Source of the DNA: Clavelina lepadiformis
Lineage: Eukaryota > Chordata > Ascidiacea > Aplousobranchia > Clavelinidae
DNA: 64,000 nt
Reading direction: 5' to 3'
NCBI RefSeq assembly: GCF_947623445.1
Contig: NC_135241.1
Coordinates: 15,936,501-16,000,500 of the forward strand
The notes below the pieces were generated by a model. It was given only the letters and a program-made list of their open reading frames with translations. It was not told the origin of the DNA and made no database searches. Positions 29,091 through 51,379 of this stretch are shown here, piece after piece. How positions within the stretch are numbered: the first letter of the stretch is position 1; every line of letters begins with the position of its first letter. The position numbers were made by a program, and so were the translations under genes.

Positions 29091-30837
29091 TTAGGAGCTC
29101 ATGTGCTGGAATCACTAAGTGCTGATCTAATGTTTTTTCTTGTTTCATCTAGAATTCTAAACTGTTTTAATGTTACTTGCTGTATGTTACAAAGTCTGAA
29201 GTTAATAAGTTTTAAGTAAACTAAAGAGCAAGAAGCTGTTGCATTGCACACTGTGGACTTAAACCCCTGCATAACCAAATGATAACTTTTGTTATCACCA
29301 TTCTTGGAAATTCCAGGACACCATTCTTCTGGAGGCAAATAAATGCACAATCTCCTTTGTCATTTTGCATGCGTCATGTTTTCAGTGACAGCAATATATG
29401 GGTATGGTTTCAACTTCTTTTGCCGACCATATTGTTATTAATTTATTATTTATATTATATATATTTATTTATTCAATCTGAATACTGGACTTTCTGCAAT
29501 AAGTTTAAGTAGTGTTTGAGGGATGAATTAGCAGTGCAAAATTGTTAGATTTAGTTTATTTAATGTTTACATGTTTTTATAAACATGAAATTTTGAGATC
29601 AAGCTAAGTTTTCTCAGTAATATGCAATTTTGAGGCTCAAGTTATGCTTCACCTAACATGCTTAAATTATGAAATGTATAAATAAAGTGAAGATATATGT
29701 AAGAATAAAGAATTTAATTCTACAAAGGAAACGGTCTCATACAGCAGTACACACGCTAAACATTTATACCTGTTTGTCTGCATTTGAATAAACATGCCTG
29801 GTCATAGACCCTTTCCGAGTTATCTACGATATTCTTTTAAGTGGCAAGGTTTTTTTTTGACTGCTGATTTTTTTCAATACTTAAGATTGGGCGTTATCAA
29901 CCCGCTTTGGTCCTTTTTTCAATTGCACATGTTTTGGGTATCACATTGCAAAGATTTTACTCAGATTAGTAGCACATGAATTTCTTCACATTAAGAAATA
30001 CTATTGAGAAAATATTTTATAGTTTTTATTTTATGGCACTGTGAAGTCTATGCACTTGTTTGGTTTGATATAACGTCACGGTACATGGTCATGGAAGCAT
30101 GTGATGTAAAATGTGCAATGGTATTAAGTGCACGAAACACAAGCTTATTTTATTTTCATCTAGATTCTAGAGCAAAGTTTAGTAATAGACTAGCCGTAAA
30201 TACAATCTTAATTAGTATTTTTACACATGCAGTAGATACCATGCGAACTTTTACACATTTTATGTCGCATGCTGCGCTGATCATGCACCATTATGCCGTT
30301 TTGAATAAGGCTCCGGTAGAATTCCAAGCGATGTAAAATGAAAAGTAGCCAATATTTTTTTATCATGTAAAAATTTTTGTGCTACTCATCTGAGTGAAAT
30401 CTTTACAACTCGTCATCCAAAACAATTGCAGTTTAAAAAAGGATACAGGTGAGTTGAAAATTTCCATTGTGAAGTAAAGGCGATGGAAAAAATCTTGCCA
30501 TTCATAGCCTCATACTGTAACTCGAAAAGGGTCTGTTATGCTTAGTATATTTTCACAAAAATCAAGCTATATTTATAAAAAACATGTGCATACTGATGTC
30601 GGTATGTTGTAATTCTATTCTCTTCGCATACGCGGATGTTATTATGAAAAAGAACCAATTCATACGAAATTTTCTGTCAAATCAGAACTAAACAACATCT
30701 TTCAACAGTTTTGCTATTTTCGGCAACAGAAATGCCCCTGAGGTAGCCTAACGCAAAAAAGTTTGAGAGCTTATAAGAAGAAAACTAAACAAGGCTTCAT
30801 GACAAAATTTTAACACTTGGAAAATGACTATCTAATG

Positions 30838-30990
30838 CAGGGGTCACTAAACTATGGCCCACTGATCGCCTCGCTGTGCCACAAGTGAGCTTATTATATT
30901 GTAGCCTATTGAACAAAGCAGTAATCCGCTTCGCGATCGTCCTTTCTCATGCTTATCTGGCCCTTAGTGAAAAAAGTTTGGTCACACCTG
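30838..30990. mobile_element. hAT-type MITE, 153 bp
   Basis: The 5' end CAGGGGTCACTAAACT and the reverse-complemented 3' end CAGGTGTGACCAAACT are terminal inverted repeats of Charlie-like hAT type. The flanks ATCTAATG and ATCTAAGG are an 8-bp target duplication with one mismatch. There is no coding content. Confidence 0.75.
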
Positions 30991-31510
30991 ATCTAAGGAT
31001 TGTAGCAACCTAATTCAGCAAAACTGCATCATACTGTAGTTATTATGACATATTGATATGTAGGAAATATTTTGAAATAATAAATATTCTGTTCTATTTT
31101 TTGCTGAATTCTGAACTTCACTAAATTGCCTTTGTTGAAGAAATTCTATATTGGGAAAGTATTATATTTGTGTTATGTACACTTATAATTATAACCCTGA
31201 ACATTTACAACGAAGCCAAACTATTTTTCAGGCTAACCTGGTATGTAAAATGCAGTTTTATGTCAATTTAATAAAGAGCAAGTTTATTTTTGTTGTTTTT
31301 CAATATTTGCAATATGAATTTTTAGCCCTCGTTGAAGGAAATCATGATTAAATTTTTTTCCATTGGAGGAGAATCAAACTATTGTATTCTTTATTATTAC
31401 TTTAACACTTTGGTTAACAAAAATGTTGTGTTAGCTGTTGTTACAGCACATTAAAAAACGTATGCAATTCACTATCTAAATGTGTTAAAACTGTTTTTCT
31501 TTTTAAATAG

Positions 31511-41827
<10,317 letters not shown>

Positions 41828-41828
41828 A

Positions 41829-43287
41829 AGATATCGTAATTTTTGTAAGTTTATTGCAAATGCTATGCCGGTTCTGCTTGATACAAATTTTGTAATGCGC
41901 CTGTAATCGGCAGTAGATCAAATTATTATTAACCACCATCCCCAAACTAATGGTAGGCTCAAATTTCAACGGAAATATGATCAATGTACTAATCTTACTG
42001 CTTGGTCAGTTACGTCACTGTCATAAAGAACTTTTTGCGAAACAACAACGCGGAAAACTATGTTGAATTAGCACATTGTATTAGCAATGTTTCAAGAACT
42101 GAAGAAACTACGAACATCAACGTACATTTCCGCCAGAGCTGCTTAGGTACGTGGATGATTTATTTGCAAAGAGCAAGGTGAGAGACTTCATCGGGGCATA
42201 AAGGTCATGTAAGAACTTAGGGAGGTGGAACCAAAACATAATGGCAGGTTAATGCTGGAGCCTCTACTGTGGCTGTCCTGATGTCCAACACAGAAGAATG
42301 TCATAGAAGCAGCCATTCTTAAACAACTAATTTTATCATGTTCTAACATATCCTGTGCTACTTTCACTGGTCTTTGTAGTGTATGTAGTGCGTCTTTATA
42401 AGAAATGTGGGTAAACTTTGTTGCTGGGCCACTTCGACTCAAAAACAAGCACTCCCGGGCCACAATAAGTCTGTGTTGTGGACTGAATGTGACCTTCACG
42501 CAGGGCATGCAATGGGATGGAATTAAACGATAAATTCCGTGTGGTATATGTTATTGTTAAGAGTGGAATGGAAAGTAACGAATTTTCCATACTAAACTGG
42601 AATGCTCACTCACACAATTGATCTAAGATTCTAAGTTAATGTATTGCCAAAACAGTATATGCACACGCTCATTCACACAATCAAGTGCGTTCACAACAAA
42701 CTTTCAAATTTGAAAGAGTCTTGATTCTTCCATTTTCGAAGGCATTGATATCGTACAGAGTATAGAATGAAAGATTTTGCAGGATATGGAATATCAAAAT
42801 TTCCATTCCATAGCATGTCCTGAGTACATGTGACGATATCGCAATATAAGTTTCATGGTTTGGATATAAATGTAGTGTCCGTATTAGCGCTACCATGTGT
42901 TTACTATTTGTGTTATGTTGGAAACACTGCGTTCATGTTGCGAGCAACCTTGTCAATAAAGTCATTCTTTTTGGAGCGTGTTATAGGAACGAATGTTACA
43001 ATAATAATGCAAGAATGAAACAAAATCAAAAAGCCCTTTGATTTTAAACATCATGATATATAAAAATAAAGACGGCACAAAAAAGCCCAAAATCGATGAA
43101 ATATCTCCAGCACAAAAATTGTGTTGACCAGTGTAATCTTTATATTTGAACTACAAGTAGCTTACTTACTCCGCAAGTACAGATGTACAGCAAAAAAAAA
43201 AACAAAGAACAAATGCTGTAGAAAATATTTGAAAATAAGAATAACTTGGACGATCCCAATCAAATGGGCAGACTAGTTTTGTCAAGA
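41829..43287. other. Spacer downstream of LARS2
   Basis: No gene is recognised. A 106-codon minus frame (42188-42508) has no family resemblance or splice context. Confidence 0.35.
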
Positions 43288-43295
43288 CTCATTAC

Positions 43296-43932
43296 TAGGG
43301 CAACCAAAAGTCAATATGGTCAATTTTTTTACCTGCTCAGAATGTTATGAAACAAGCACAAAACAAATTTCAGCTTTGTACGACGTGTGGTATAGAAGTT
43401 ATTAGGTCAGATAAAGTCAAAATGTTACGTTAGGTCAAAATACGGTCAAATTGTTTCGTTAGGTCTTTTTTTTAGGTCAAAATCTATTAAACTTGTAATT
43501 TTGTAACCATTTTGTAATATTATTCTTCCGTTTTTCTCTTTTCTTGTACCGCAAACAATTCCAGTCCCGCAAATTTTACTTAGAACCAAAGACACAAAGA
43601 GAGGGAAGGCTTTTCAGCGAGTTTGGTGACGTCACGATGTGACGGCATTGCATTTGAAACTGCAAGTTGTCAATCTTAATACGCAGAAACGAAAAAAAAG
43701 TCAACACTATAGAAAAGCATTTTGTCATTTTTAAATGCAGCTTTAGATTAGAAAGTTGCTGTAGACAGTGTAGAGACTATCAGTATAGCGTTTTTCAAAA
43801 TGAGGTCAAAATTTGAACGTTTTAGGTCAAAATAAGGTCAAAATGTAAACGTTTTAGGTCAAAATGAGGTCAAAATTTGCAAATTTTAAGGTCAAAATTT
43901 AAAATTTTTAGGTCAAAAAACTGGTTGCCCTA
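43296..43932. mobile_element. hAT-type non-autonomous element, 637 bp, with TAGGTCAAAAT arrays
   Basis: Terminal inverted repeats TAGGGCAACC / GGTTGCCCTA are flanked by an exact 8-bp duplication CTCATTAC (43288-43295 and 43933-43940). Inside, both ends carry many copies of (T)AGGTCAAAAT, most densely at about 43795-43920. These look like subterminal transposase-binding repeats. There is no open frame of note. Confidence 0.85.
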
Positions 43933-43940
43933 CTCATTAC

Positions 43941-46163
43941 GTTACGACCTACTATCTTACAGTCGAAAAATCGGGGTGGGGGAATTACATTACATTATGA
44001 CATTTAATAATTCGCTTGTGCAGTACTCGTGTGAGGTATTACACAAGGAACATATCCGTCATAAAGTCCGCATATGCTGGCGGTAATTGTTTGTATATGA
44101 GCGAAGACGATTGATGGTTGATAACTTGTTTTACTTCTGCTTCGATGAATGAGTTCTCATTTCTCAAATTTGCGTGACTATGCTGTTAGTTGCTTGATTC
44201 TGTCTATACAAATTACTAACTTATAAAGTTCCCATTTTTATTTATTATCAGACACGAAGGCTTTCACCTTCGGGCAAAGCTTGCTGAATGTTACATCGCG
44301 CTCAGTAACACGTGAGACGGTAAAAGGGAAAAGGGAAGATCGTAAACATTACAACAGTATATATATGTGGCAAGCTAGTTCAAGCGAGGAAATTATCTGA
44401 CGTCATTAAGGAAAACTCAAGTCTGATAAACAACTGAATTACGGGATTCTAAATTAAATTCCAAACATATTGGAAAACAACTCGTGATTCGTGACGTAAT
44501 CGTCACAACATCACGTCCAACGTAGATTTTGGCAGAACGTATCCGCACATGTTGTTTGCTAAAAATATCAAGTTAGTCTCAGTTGTGTACCAGGAACAGT
44601 TCAGAAAAATATATATAGGTTATTAAAAATAAATGGCGCAGTATCTTTCGGTTACGCTCTATATCTTGACGTGGAAACGTTTCTAAAAGGCGTCTATATA
44701 CCTTATATCAAACCAAAAGACGATTAATACGAAGTATAAACTGTGAAAAATGAAGAACGCATTGACTTTTTGTCAAATGAACGTGTTGCCTTGCCACTAT
44801 TTGGCGAACAGGTCGGCAAAAGAAGGTGTCTGGAGAGTTTAAAACGGCAGCAAAACTGTAACTGTGGTCTACATATCGCATATATTCTATGGGTGAGTAT
44901 TGTTGATAATATCAGTCTGTTATCGAACGCGTGTTTTTGTTAACGATTTCATAAATACGAACATGTTTTGACACACATGGTTAACCATAGTCTTCAAGTC
45001 TTCATATTAACCTCTAACACAAAAGTTGACTAAAGTTTTCCTATTAATTTCTATGGGATTTCTATGGCTTTTAGCCTTTCCTAAACACTTTCGTGTGAGA
45101 TGTCTATGAACATTGATGTGTTTACCAACTTTCATTTTCATCACAACTTTGCTAAACCAGGTGTAGGCTACCTTTAAAAATTTTACGATTCTGGTTGGTT
45201 TCTGCGAGAATGACAGTTGCGACTTACGTTAGGGTAAGGTTACAATGTTATAATACTGTATAACAAAGACAGGTTTGCAGATTGACCTTGAGCAGATATG
45301 TATTAAGAGTGTGGGTTGTTACAACTTTACAGCCTAGGCTTAGGCCTACATGGTTCTATTCAGGTTTTTGTTTCCATTGCACTTACTGGGCAGTTAGGCT
45401 AGTCTAGTAGCCTATACCGGGCTACCGCTAAGTCAGTAAGCGGTGGTTGTAAAAATGGTTTTCTAGGGCTACTAGGGTGTAAAAATGCAATCAGCTGTAG
45501 TGTGCTGTATTTAATCCACACAAAATCTGTGCAACAAAGGTTGTTTTGGCGCGTTGGGAATGTCTTTGTATTAACTGTATAGAGGCATAGGTTATCGTGG
45601 AAAGTATGGCAAATGCACTCTAGATATGTTTCAAGACTGTGCTTGGTGCACCCAAACGTCTCCTTTTTCACTGCCAAAAAACAGATACCCACAGGCTTTA
45701 TGTTCAGGATAGTGTTCATTGAAGATTGAAAAAATGCACCTAATACACCATTTTGCACCCGTTGCATCCTGATTTTAGCCTTACTTCACGTGGTTACCCC
45801 GATTTATTGTGATACACTTTATGGGTCACTTATTTTTTCAATTCTACCTCAGGATTGATTATTAAGGAATAATTACATAATGATTTCTTTTCTATTACCT
45901 TGTAATTCCTTCCCATTCAGACCTTCCTACTTCAGTATATATATTCAGTGGCTTGTAAAATAAGTGTTTACTTCACTGGCCACGATTTACCAAAGGAAGA
46001 AAATACCAATTGTAGCTGGTGAAATAGACGCTGCCTTTTCAATATTACTTAAACAATAAAACACTGGACGTTTACTGCTTTTAGGTTGTTCCAAGAAAAT
46101 ACTATTATTGTCTACATTTTAATAAAATCCTTTTAATAATTAATTCAACCGGTGTATGTGGTC
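43941..46163. other. Upstream region of the AMPK beta gene
   Basis: It probably holds the AMPK beta promoter. A candidate 5' non-coding exon ends at about 44892 with TGG|GTGAGT and could join an acceptor near 46085 (TGCTTTTAG). A TATA-like stretch lies at about 44695-44705. No other gene is recognised; a 122-codon minus frame (45399-45767) is unsupported. Confidence 0.35.
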
Positions 46164-49100
46164 ATGGGTAACAATAATGCGACTGCAAAACGACCCATCG
46201 ATGAGCAACAGAACACTGGAGATGGCAATCAAATGACTACAATTGAATATGGATCACCGATGGATGATTCTCATGGGTTTATCTTTCCTGATCACAATGA
46301 TCTCCTAGCGGTATGAACAAACCTCATTACTACATACCCCTTTTATATCGTCTCCTATAAAACAGTCAGATTTGTAAGTCCCCAATTTAGCTACTGCATT
46401 CTATGTCGTTGGTCCATTCTAGTTACACCTTGCTGACGTAAACATGGAAGCAACTTCAAAAATTTAACTCTGAAAAGCCACCTTTTGTACTTAACAAGCA
46501 TATTTTTTATTAATGGTTAAAATCAATTTTCTTGTACAAGCAGTAGTTGTTTTCATCAAAAGAGTATTCTTTATCCGAAGCGAAAACAGCAATAGTTGTT
46601 AACAGCAAAAAAGTTTTCTATATTCGAAGCGAAAGCGGCTATTGGTAGTAACATATTGTAGTGTGTTTGGTAATTGTTGTGATGAACCTTATGTGCTGAT
46701 GGCTATTAATAACTCACATTACGCTTGTCTTTTTGTTTATTCATAGTTGCCAAACTTTGGAAATGGCAGGCTGTTTTAGGGGATTTCCCTTAAACGTTAA
46801 TTTTTTTCTAGTGAATGTTGTACATAGTATGCTTCAAGTATAAACCTCATTTTTTGAGTTATAGCTTTTGCCATGACAGACTTATCACTGCATTGGAATT
46901 TTTAAAACCGAAATTAGTCCTTTTTTGTGAATGGTAACTTTATGTTTACATTTTTTATGGTGATAATTTTATTTGTTACGTAAACACGTTATATACTTAG
47001 ACACATTTGACTAAAAATAAAGTTGTTGCAAAAACGATTTGTGATAATTCTGCAATGAACAATTTTATTGGTCGCTTACTGTTAGAACTTTTAATTCTTA
47101 CTTGAAAGCATGCATTAAAGTTTAGGCATGTTTCGCAAAATATTGTTTGCTTGCATGTATCAGGTCCTGGGTTCTCCTAACCACCAGACAAACTTAAGAC
47201 ACATGCTTTAAATAAATTTTTTTTTCGTTTTGTATTTCTTGAGATCAGTTGTTTCCTTAAACTCTTGACATGCGTAGTTTGCTGCGCATACTGTGTAATG
47301 CATGGTGTTTAGCCAAAAATGTTGGAAATGACAAAACAAGATTAAAAGTTTTGGTCTATAATTTACCATAAATTCAAGCTCACGCTTTTTTTTAAACATG
47401 GCTTATCTTGTTCTATCAAACACTGGTTTTATTCCAGAGTCCTGACCTTGCACAATGAATGTTTGTTACTTAAAAACAACAGTTGTTATAGCGTGAGAAT
47501 ACTCTTCCAATGCAAACCAAATGTTTATATTCCCTAGCGAAATTCACTATCAATCACTATTGTGTTTTTTACGCGTATGCTTTGATTATGACCAGGTTAA
47601 CACAAGATTGAACATTTTTTCTCCCTTGCTTTGTCTCTCTATTCTTTGCTGTCACCGCTACCGCATTTAACTTATTGATTGGCACAGCCAGTATGGATTG
47701 GTTTTATAGAAATAAATAAAAAACACGGGTTTTCCTATTTCAAACGTTACGTTTCATGATATAAAATAAGCAAAAGATATAACTGGTCTGTGTTTCAATT
47801 ATCCGCATGACAAATTACAGTATGTTGATCTTTTTTGTACAGCATTGTAGTATTTTCCTTTGAAATCTATTTTTGAACTGCTTTATAAAACTTAAATACA
47901 ACATCATTAGCTAGTGTGCATTTTTTTGTTTAACAGTAAATCGGGTAATCAATTTGTAAAACCGGGAATGTTTAAAACGTACATGGTCCCCTTCTGCTTT
48001 GGGTAAGGGGAACTTTGTGATTCAGGCACAAATGATTTATTGCTGATGTATTTTTGCACAGCAGACTATGGGGTGAAGATAACATTAAGACAGTTGGGAA
48101 CATGTCAGCCATTCCTGCAGCTTTTGGTGTATCTCATTACCACTGTTGTTTTTCGTTTTTGTAAGGCAGTGTATTGCTATGTCATTGTGTAATTTGGAAC
48201 CCAAGATAGGCTTAGCTATCTTAGTCATATTATCAAAAATTAAGAGTTATTCAAATAACTTTCTGGAAAACACAACACAATGTTACCACTAATTCAGCAG
48301 GAATTTCCATTGTATATTGGATAAAATCCAAAGTGTGAAAAAACGCCCTGCTTACTCCACTTTAAGCATGCACAATGACAAGACAATTAGTGTAGATTTT
48401 TTGCATGTTGTTAACTTATATGAAAACAAACTATACTCTTTCATTGCTACAATGTGTTTTCCAGAGTGAATTGGAACATGGAACTATAAATGAAGTGAAA
48501 AAAGTCCCAGCTGTAGTGCGTTGGAAAGGAGGTGGTAAAGAGGTATATACCGTTTTTGTTGTTGCTGTTATCACTGAAATTTTTCTGACCTGTTAACATG
48601 GTTGTTTATGGTTTGATTTGTTATGATAGGTGTTATGCAGCACAGATTATAGACAGAGATGGTGTCACTCTTGCATAGAATTTAGTTCTTCATAACAATC
48701 AAGTTAAACCTGGTATTATGTAGCAGAATTAGAATTGCGAAGGCGTTATTGCAGCAGAAAGGAACATTTTTTGCAGAGGAAGGGGGCAGAAGAACATTTT
48801 ACTTACGTTTAGGTCCTTTTTGAGCAATGCTGTGGACCAGGAGTGCACAAACTTTTTTCACTTGAGACTTGAGAGCTGCTTTTGAGAAGCCAGGTTAAAA
48901 TGATCGATTTAAGGAATAGTTTGTATGCAAACTGCTTGACACACCGGTACACTGAAATATAGGCTGTTTAATATTGTAGTAGTCAAGTTTACTTCATTTA
49001 GAAATCATTGGCTGATTTTGAATGATAAAATTCTAGCTAGCAGTATAGCAGCATCTTTCTATATGAACTTATAAAAAGCAGATTATAAAAGTTAGCAATT

Positions 49101-51379
49101 TTTTTATTGGCTGTGTTGTGATAGTTTGACTTTTCTTCGTTGCTTTGCATGCTGGTTTTATGCAAACATTTCTGTGAATTCTTGATGCTCACAATACACT
49201 GATATATTGTAACAGTATGTCAACAACGCAAGTATATCAGGCTAAAAGCATTGTGAAATTAAAAAAAGGCTAATCTATCCTAAAAATAAAATTTTCATAC
49301 AGTGTAGAGCAAGCCCTGTGCTATTCACCTATGTCACCTGTTAATGTGACATGTTTATGATAGCACCTAAAGTTTTTTCTTCCATTGTCATTACTAAAAA
49401 GGGCTGTCTCTATTTCACCGGGAACAGTTGTACGTTCGAAGCAGCTTTTTTTGCTTTCTTGTGGATCTAACTTGAAGTTTTGAGCACAATAACCTTCATC
49501 TTTCTTTTAATCTAAATGTAACTTCATTTGAATCTATATTTTAAACAGTAGATGCATGACCTACTTATGGTGAAATAATCACTTTGTTACTAAAATGGTG
49601 TATTGATGATAATGTTTGATTAGAGCATTATACCTATTGGTATTTTCTTTAACCTATTGTTTTTTCTATGTATGTTCATTCTATTTCTACTGCATAGTAC
49701 ATAATAGAAAAAAATGAAGGAAACAGTAAAGTTTTACACCCACTTTTTCATAATAGTTATAATTATGCATATTAAGACAAGGTCCCTTATGTAAGACGGT
49801 CACCAATGAGCCATCTCTGACATTTTTCTTCTAACACCTTGTCAAACTTTCTTTAAAGGTATTTATATCTGGGTCTTATGACAACTGGCATACAAAGCTT
49901 CCACTCAACAGAAGTCATGATAACTTTGTTGCAATAGTTGAGCTTCCAGTTGGTGAACACGAGTACAAGTTCTTGGTCGATGGGGATTGGAAAGTAGATC
50001 CCCAGGAGGTATGATTTGTTAAATAGGTTATAATGAGATAATTATAACCACTTGAAATGCTCAGTACATTAAACAAAATCTTATTTGATGTATCACCATA
50101 ATCAGTTAAGTTTGTTTCAGGGTAAGGAAGACACTTTATTTACACATAAATTCACTGACATTTGATATACTTTTCTTATATAACAGCCAACAAAGGAAAA
50201 TGATGTTGGAATTTTAAATAATGTACTGGCTGTGAAACCGTCTGACTTCGAAGTTTTTGAAGCATTGGCTGATGATTCTTCAGCACCAGTGAAAGGTTTG
50301 CTGCTTGAATCATTTTCTATAATGTTATAGTTATGCCCTGAGTTTGTTCTCATAGTTGGGTTCACAGATTATTCCACATCACCTGAAGAAGGTTACACTC
50401 AGGATGTACCTCGAGGATTGCTTGATGACTCTTCCCTTCATCCACCTAGTTTGCCTCCTCATTTGCTTAACAAAGTCCTCTTAAATCAAGATATTGATAT
50501 GTCGGTAAGTGGCAGTTTATGATGAAGTATGTAAAGTTGTAAACTCTACAACGGTGTATGTTGTGTGACCTTGTTATTCATCAGAGTGTTTATTCCAATG
50601 CTTCTCAACTGTTGTTCCCCAGGCCAAAGAGTTGCAGTATAACAACAGAATACTTTTATTAATACATGTTGAATAATATTGAGTAGCATTTTAAGGTTCA
50701 ACCGTATTAGAGTTTATGGGGACGTTTTGGTAAAAGTCTGTACTAAACACGAAAAGGTTTTCAGAGAAAAAAGTATTGTCATATTGCTTCCTGTTCATTC
50801 CGCAAACCAAATAAAACCTGCACACTTTACTTGCTTGATTAACTTAGTTGGGGTTCATATATTGACTACTATGGGTCAACATTAGAGTGTGGGCTGTCAT
50901 ACAATCAACTTTGTCTGTGCCAGTGATCAAAGTTTGTTGTTACGATTCATGTTAGTTGCTTGCCATACTACTTGTTTTGACAGCAACTGCTCTTTTCAGC
51001 TTGACGTACAGAGTAGTGCAGTGATTGTTGTCGGAACAAATATTAAACAGGCTTGATTTATAAAACTCTACATGGTGTAAATTTTTTCCTTAAAATTTTT
51101 TCGCAATATTGTAAGCTTGGTTGGAAGAAAATTCAAAGTGGGCCAAGAGAAAGTTATGAAACAGTGGTCTTTTAAGTTTGTAAAAAGAAGCTACAAATGA
51201 CAATAAATATGTTGTTTTCCATTCTTTTTCAGTATGAACCTTCACTACTTCCCGAACCCCAGCATGTCATGCTTAATCATATGTATGCTCTTTCAATCAA
51301 GGATGGTGTCATGGCACTTAGTGCAACGCATAGATACAAGAAAAAATTTGTTACCACTTTGCTTTATAAACCCATTTAG
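46164..51379 (+). CDS. PRKAB1: AMP-activated protein kinase beta subunit
   Basis: Exons: 46164-46310, 48465-48542, 49859-50008, 50187-50295, 50368-50504, 51233-51379, with continuous phase (255 aa; human beta1/beta2 about 270). The beta subunit is the scaffold of the AMPK heterotrimer and binds glycogen. It begins MGNNNA, so Gly2 is available for N-myristoylation. The carbohydrate-binding module (about residues 62-130) reads VVRWKGGGKEVFISGSYDNW, then RSHDNFVAIVELPVGEHEYK and FLVDGDWKVDP. The C-terminal ASC domain includes LPPHLLNKVLLNQD and the nearly invariant LLPEPQHVMLNHMYALSIKD and LSATHRYKKKFVTTLLYKPI, ending at the stop. Beta1 and beta2 cannot be separated: invertebrates usually have one gene, so the symbol is nominal. 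Intron 2 (48543-49858) and the 5' intron are AT-rich without recognised elements. Confidence 0.96.

Larger units (their letters stand above)
24350..31510. other. Gene-poor spacer between divergent PAXBP1 and LARS2
   Basis: Apart from the repeats listed separately, no coding gene is recognised. The stretch must contain the PAXBP1 promoter and the LARS2 promoter with its missing first exon. Open frames here (for example 24585-24944, 29794-29979, 30004-30336) lack splice support and family resemblance. A candidate LARS2 exon at 31175-31240 (ATG, 22 codons, GTATGT donor, correct phase) is possible but weak. Confidence 0.35.

Noticed and set aside
42188..42508. 106-codon minus frame
   Set aside because: No family resemblance, no intron context; likely chance.
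45399..45767. 122-codon minus frame upstream of AMPK beta
   Set aside because: The longest frame of the spacer but without start context, splice sites or recognisable motif.
48835..48895. CAGGAGTGCACAAACTTTTTT, like an hAT terminal repeat
   Set aside because: No matching inverted end or target duplication found nearby.
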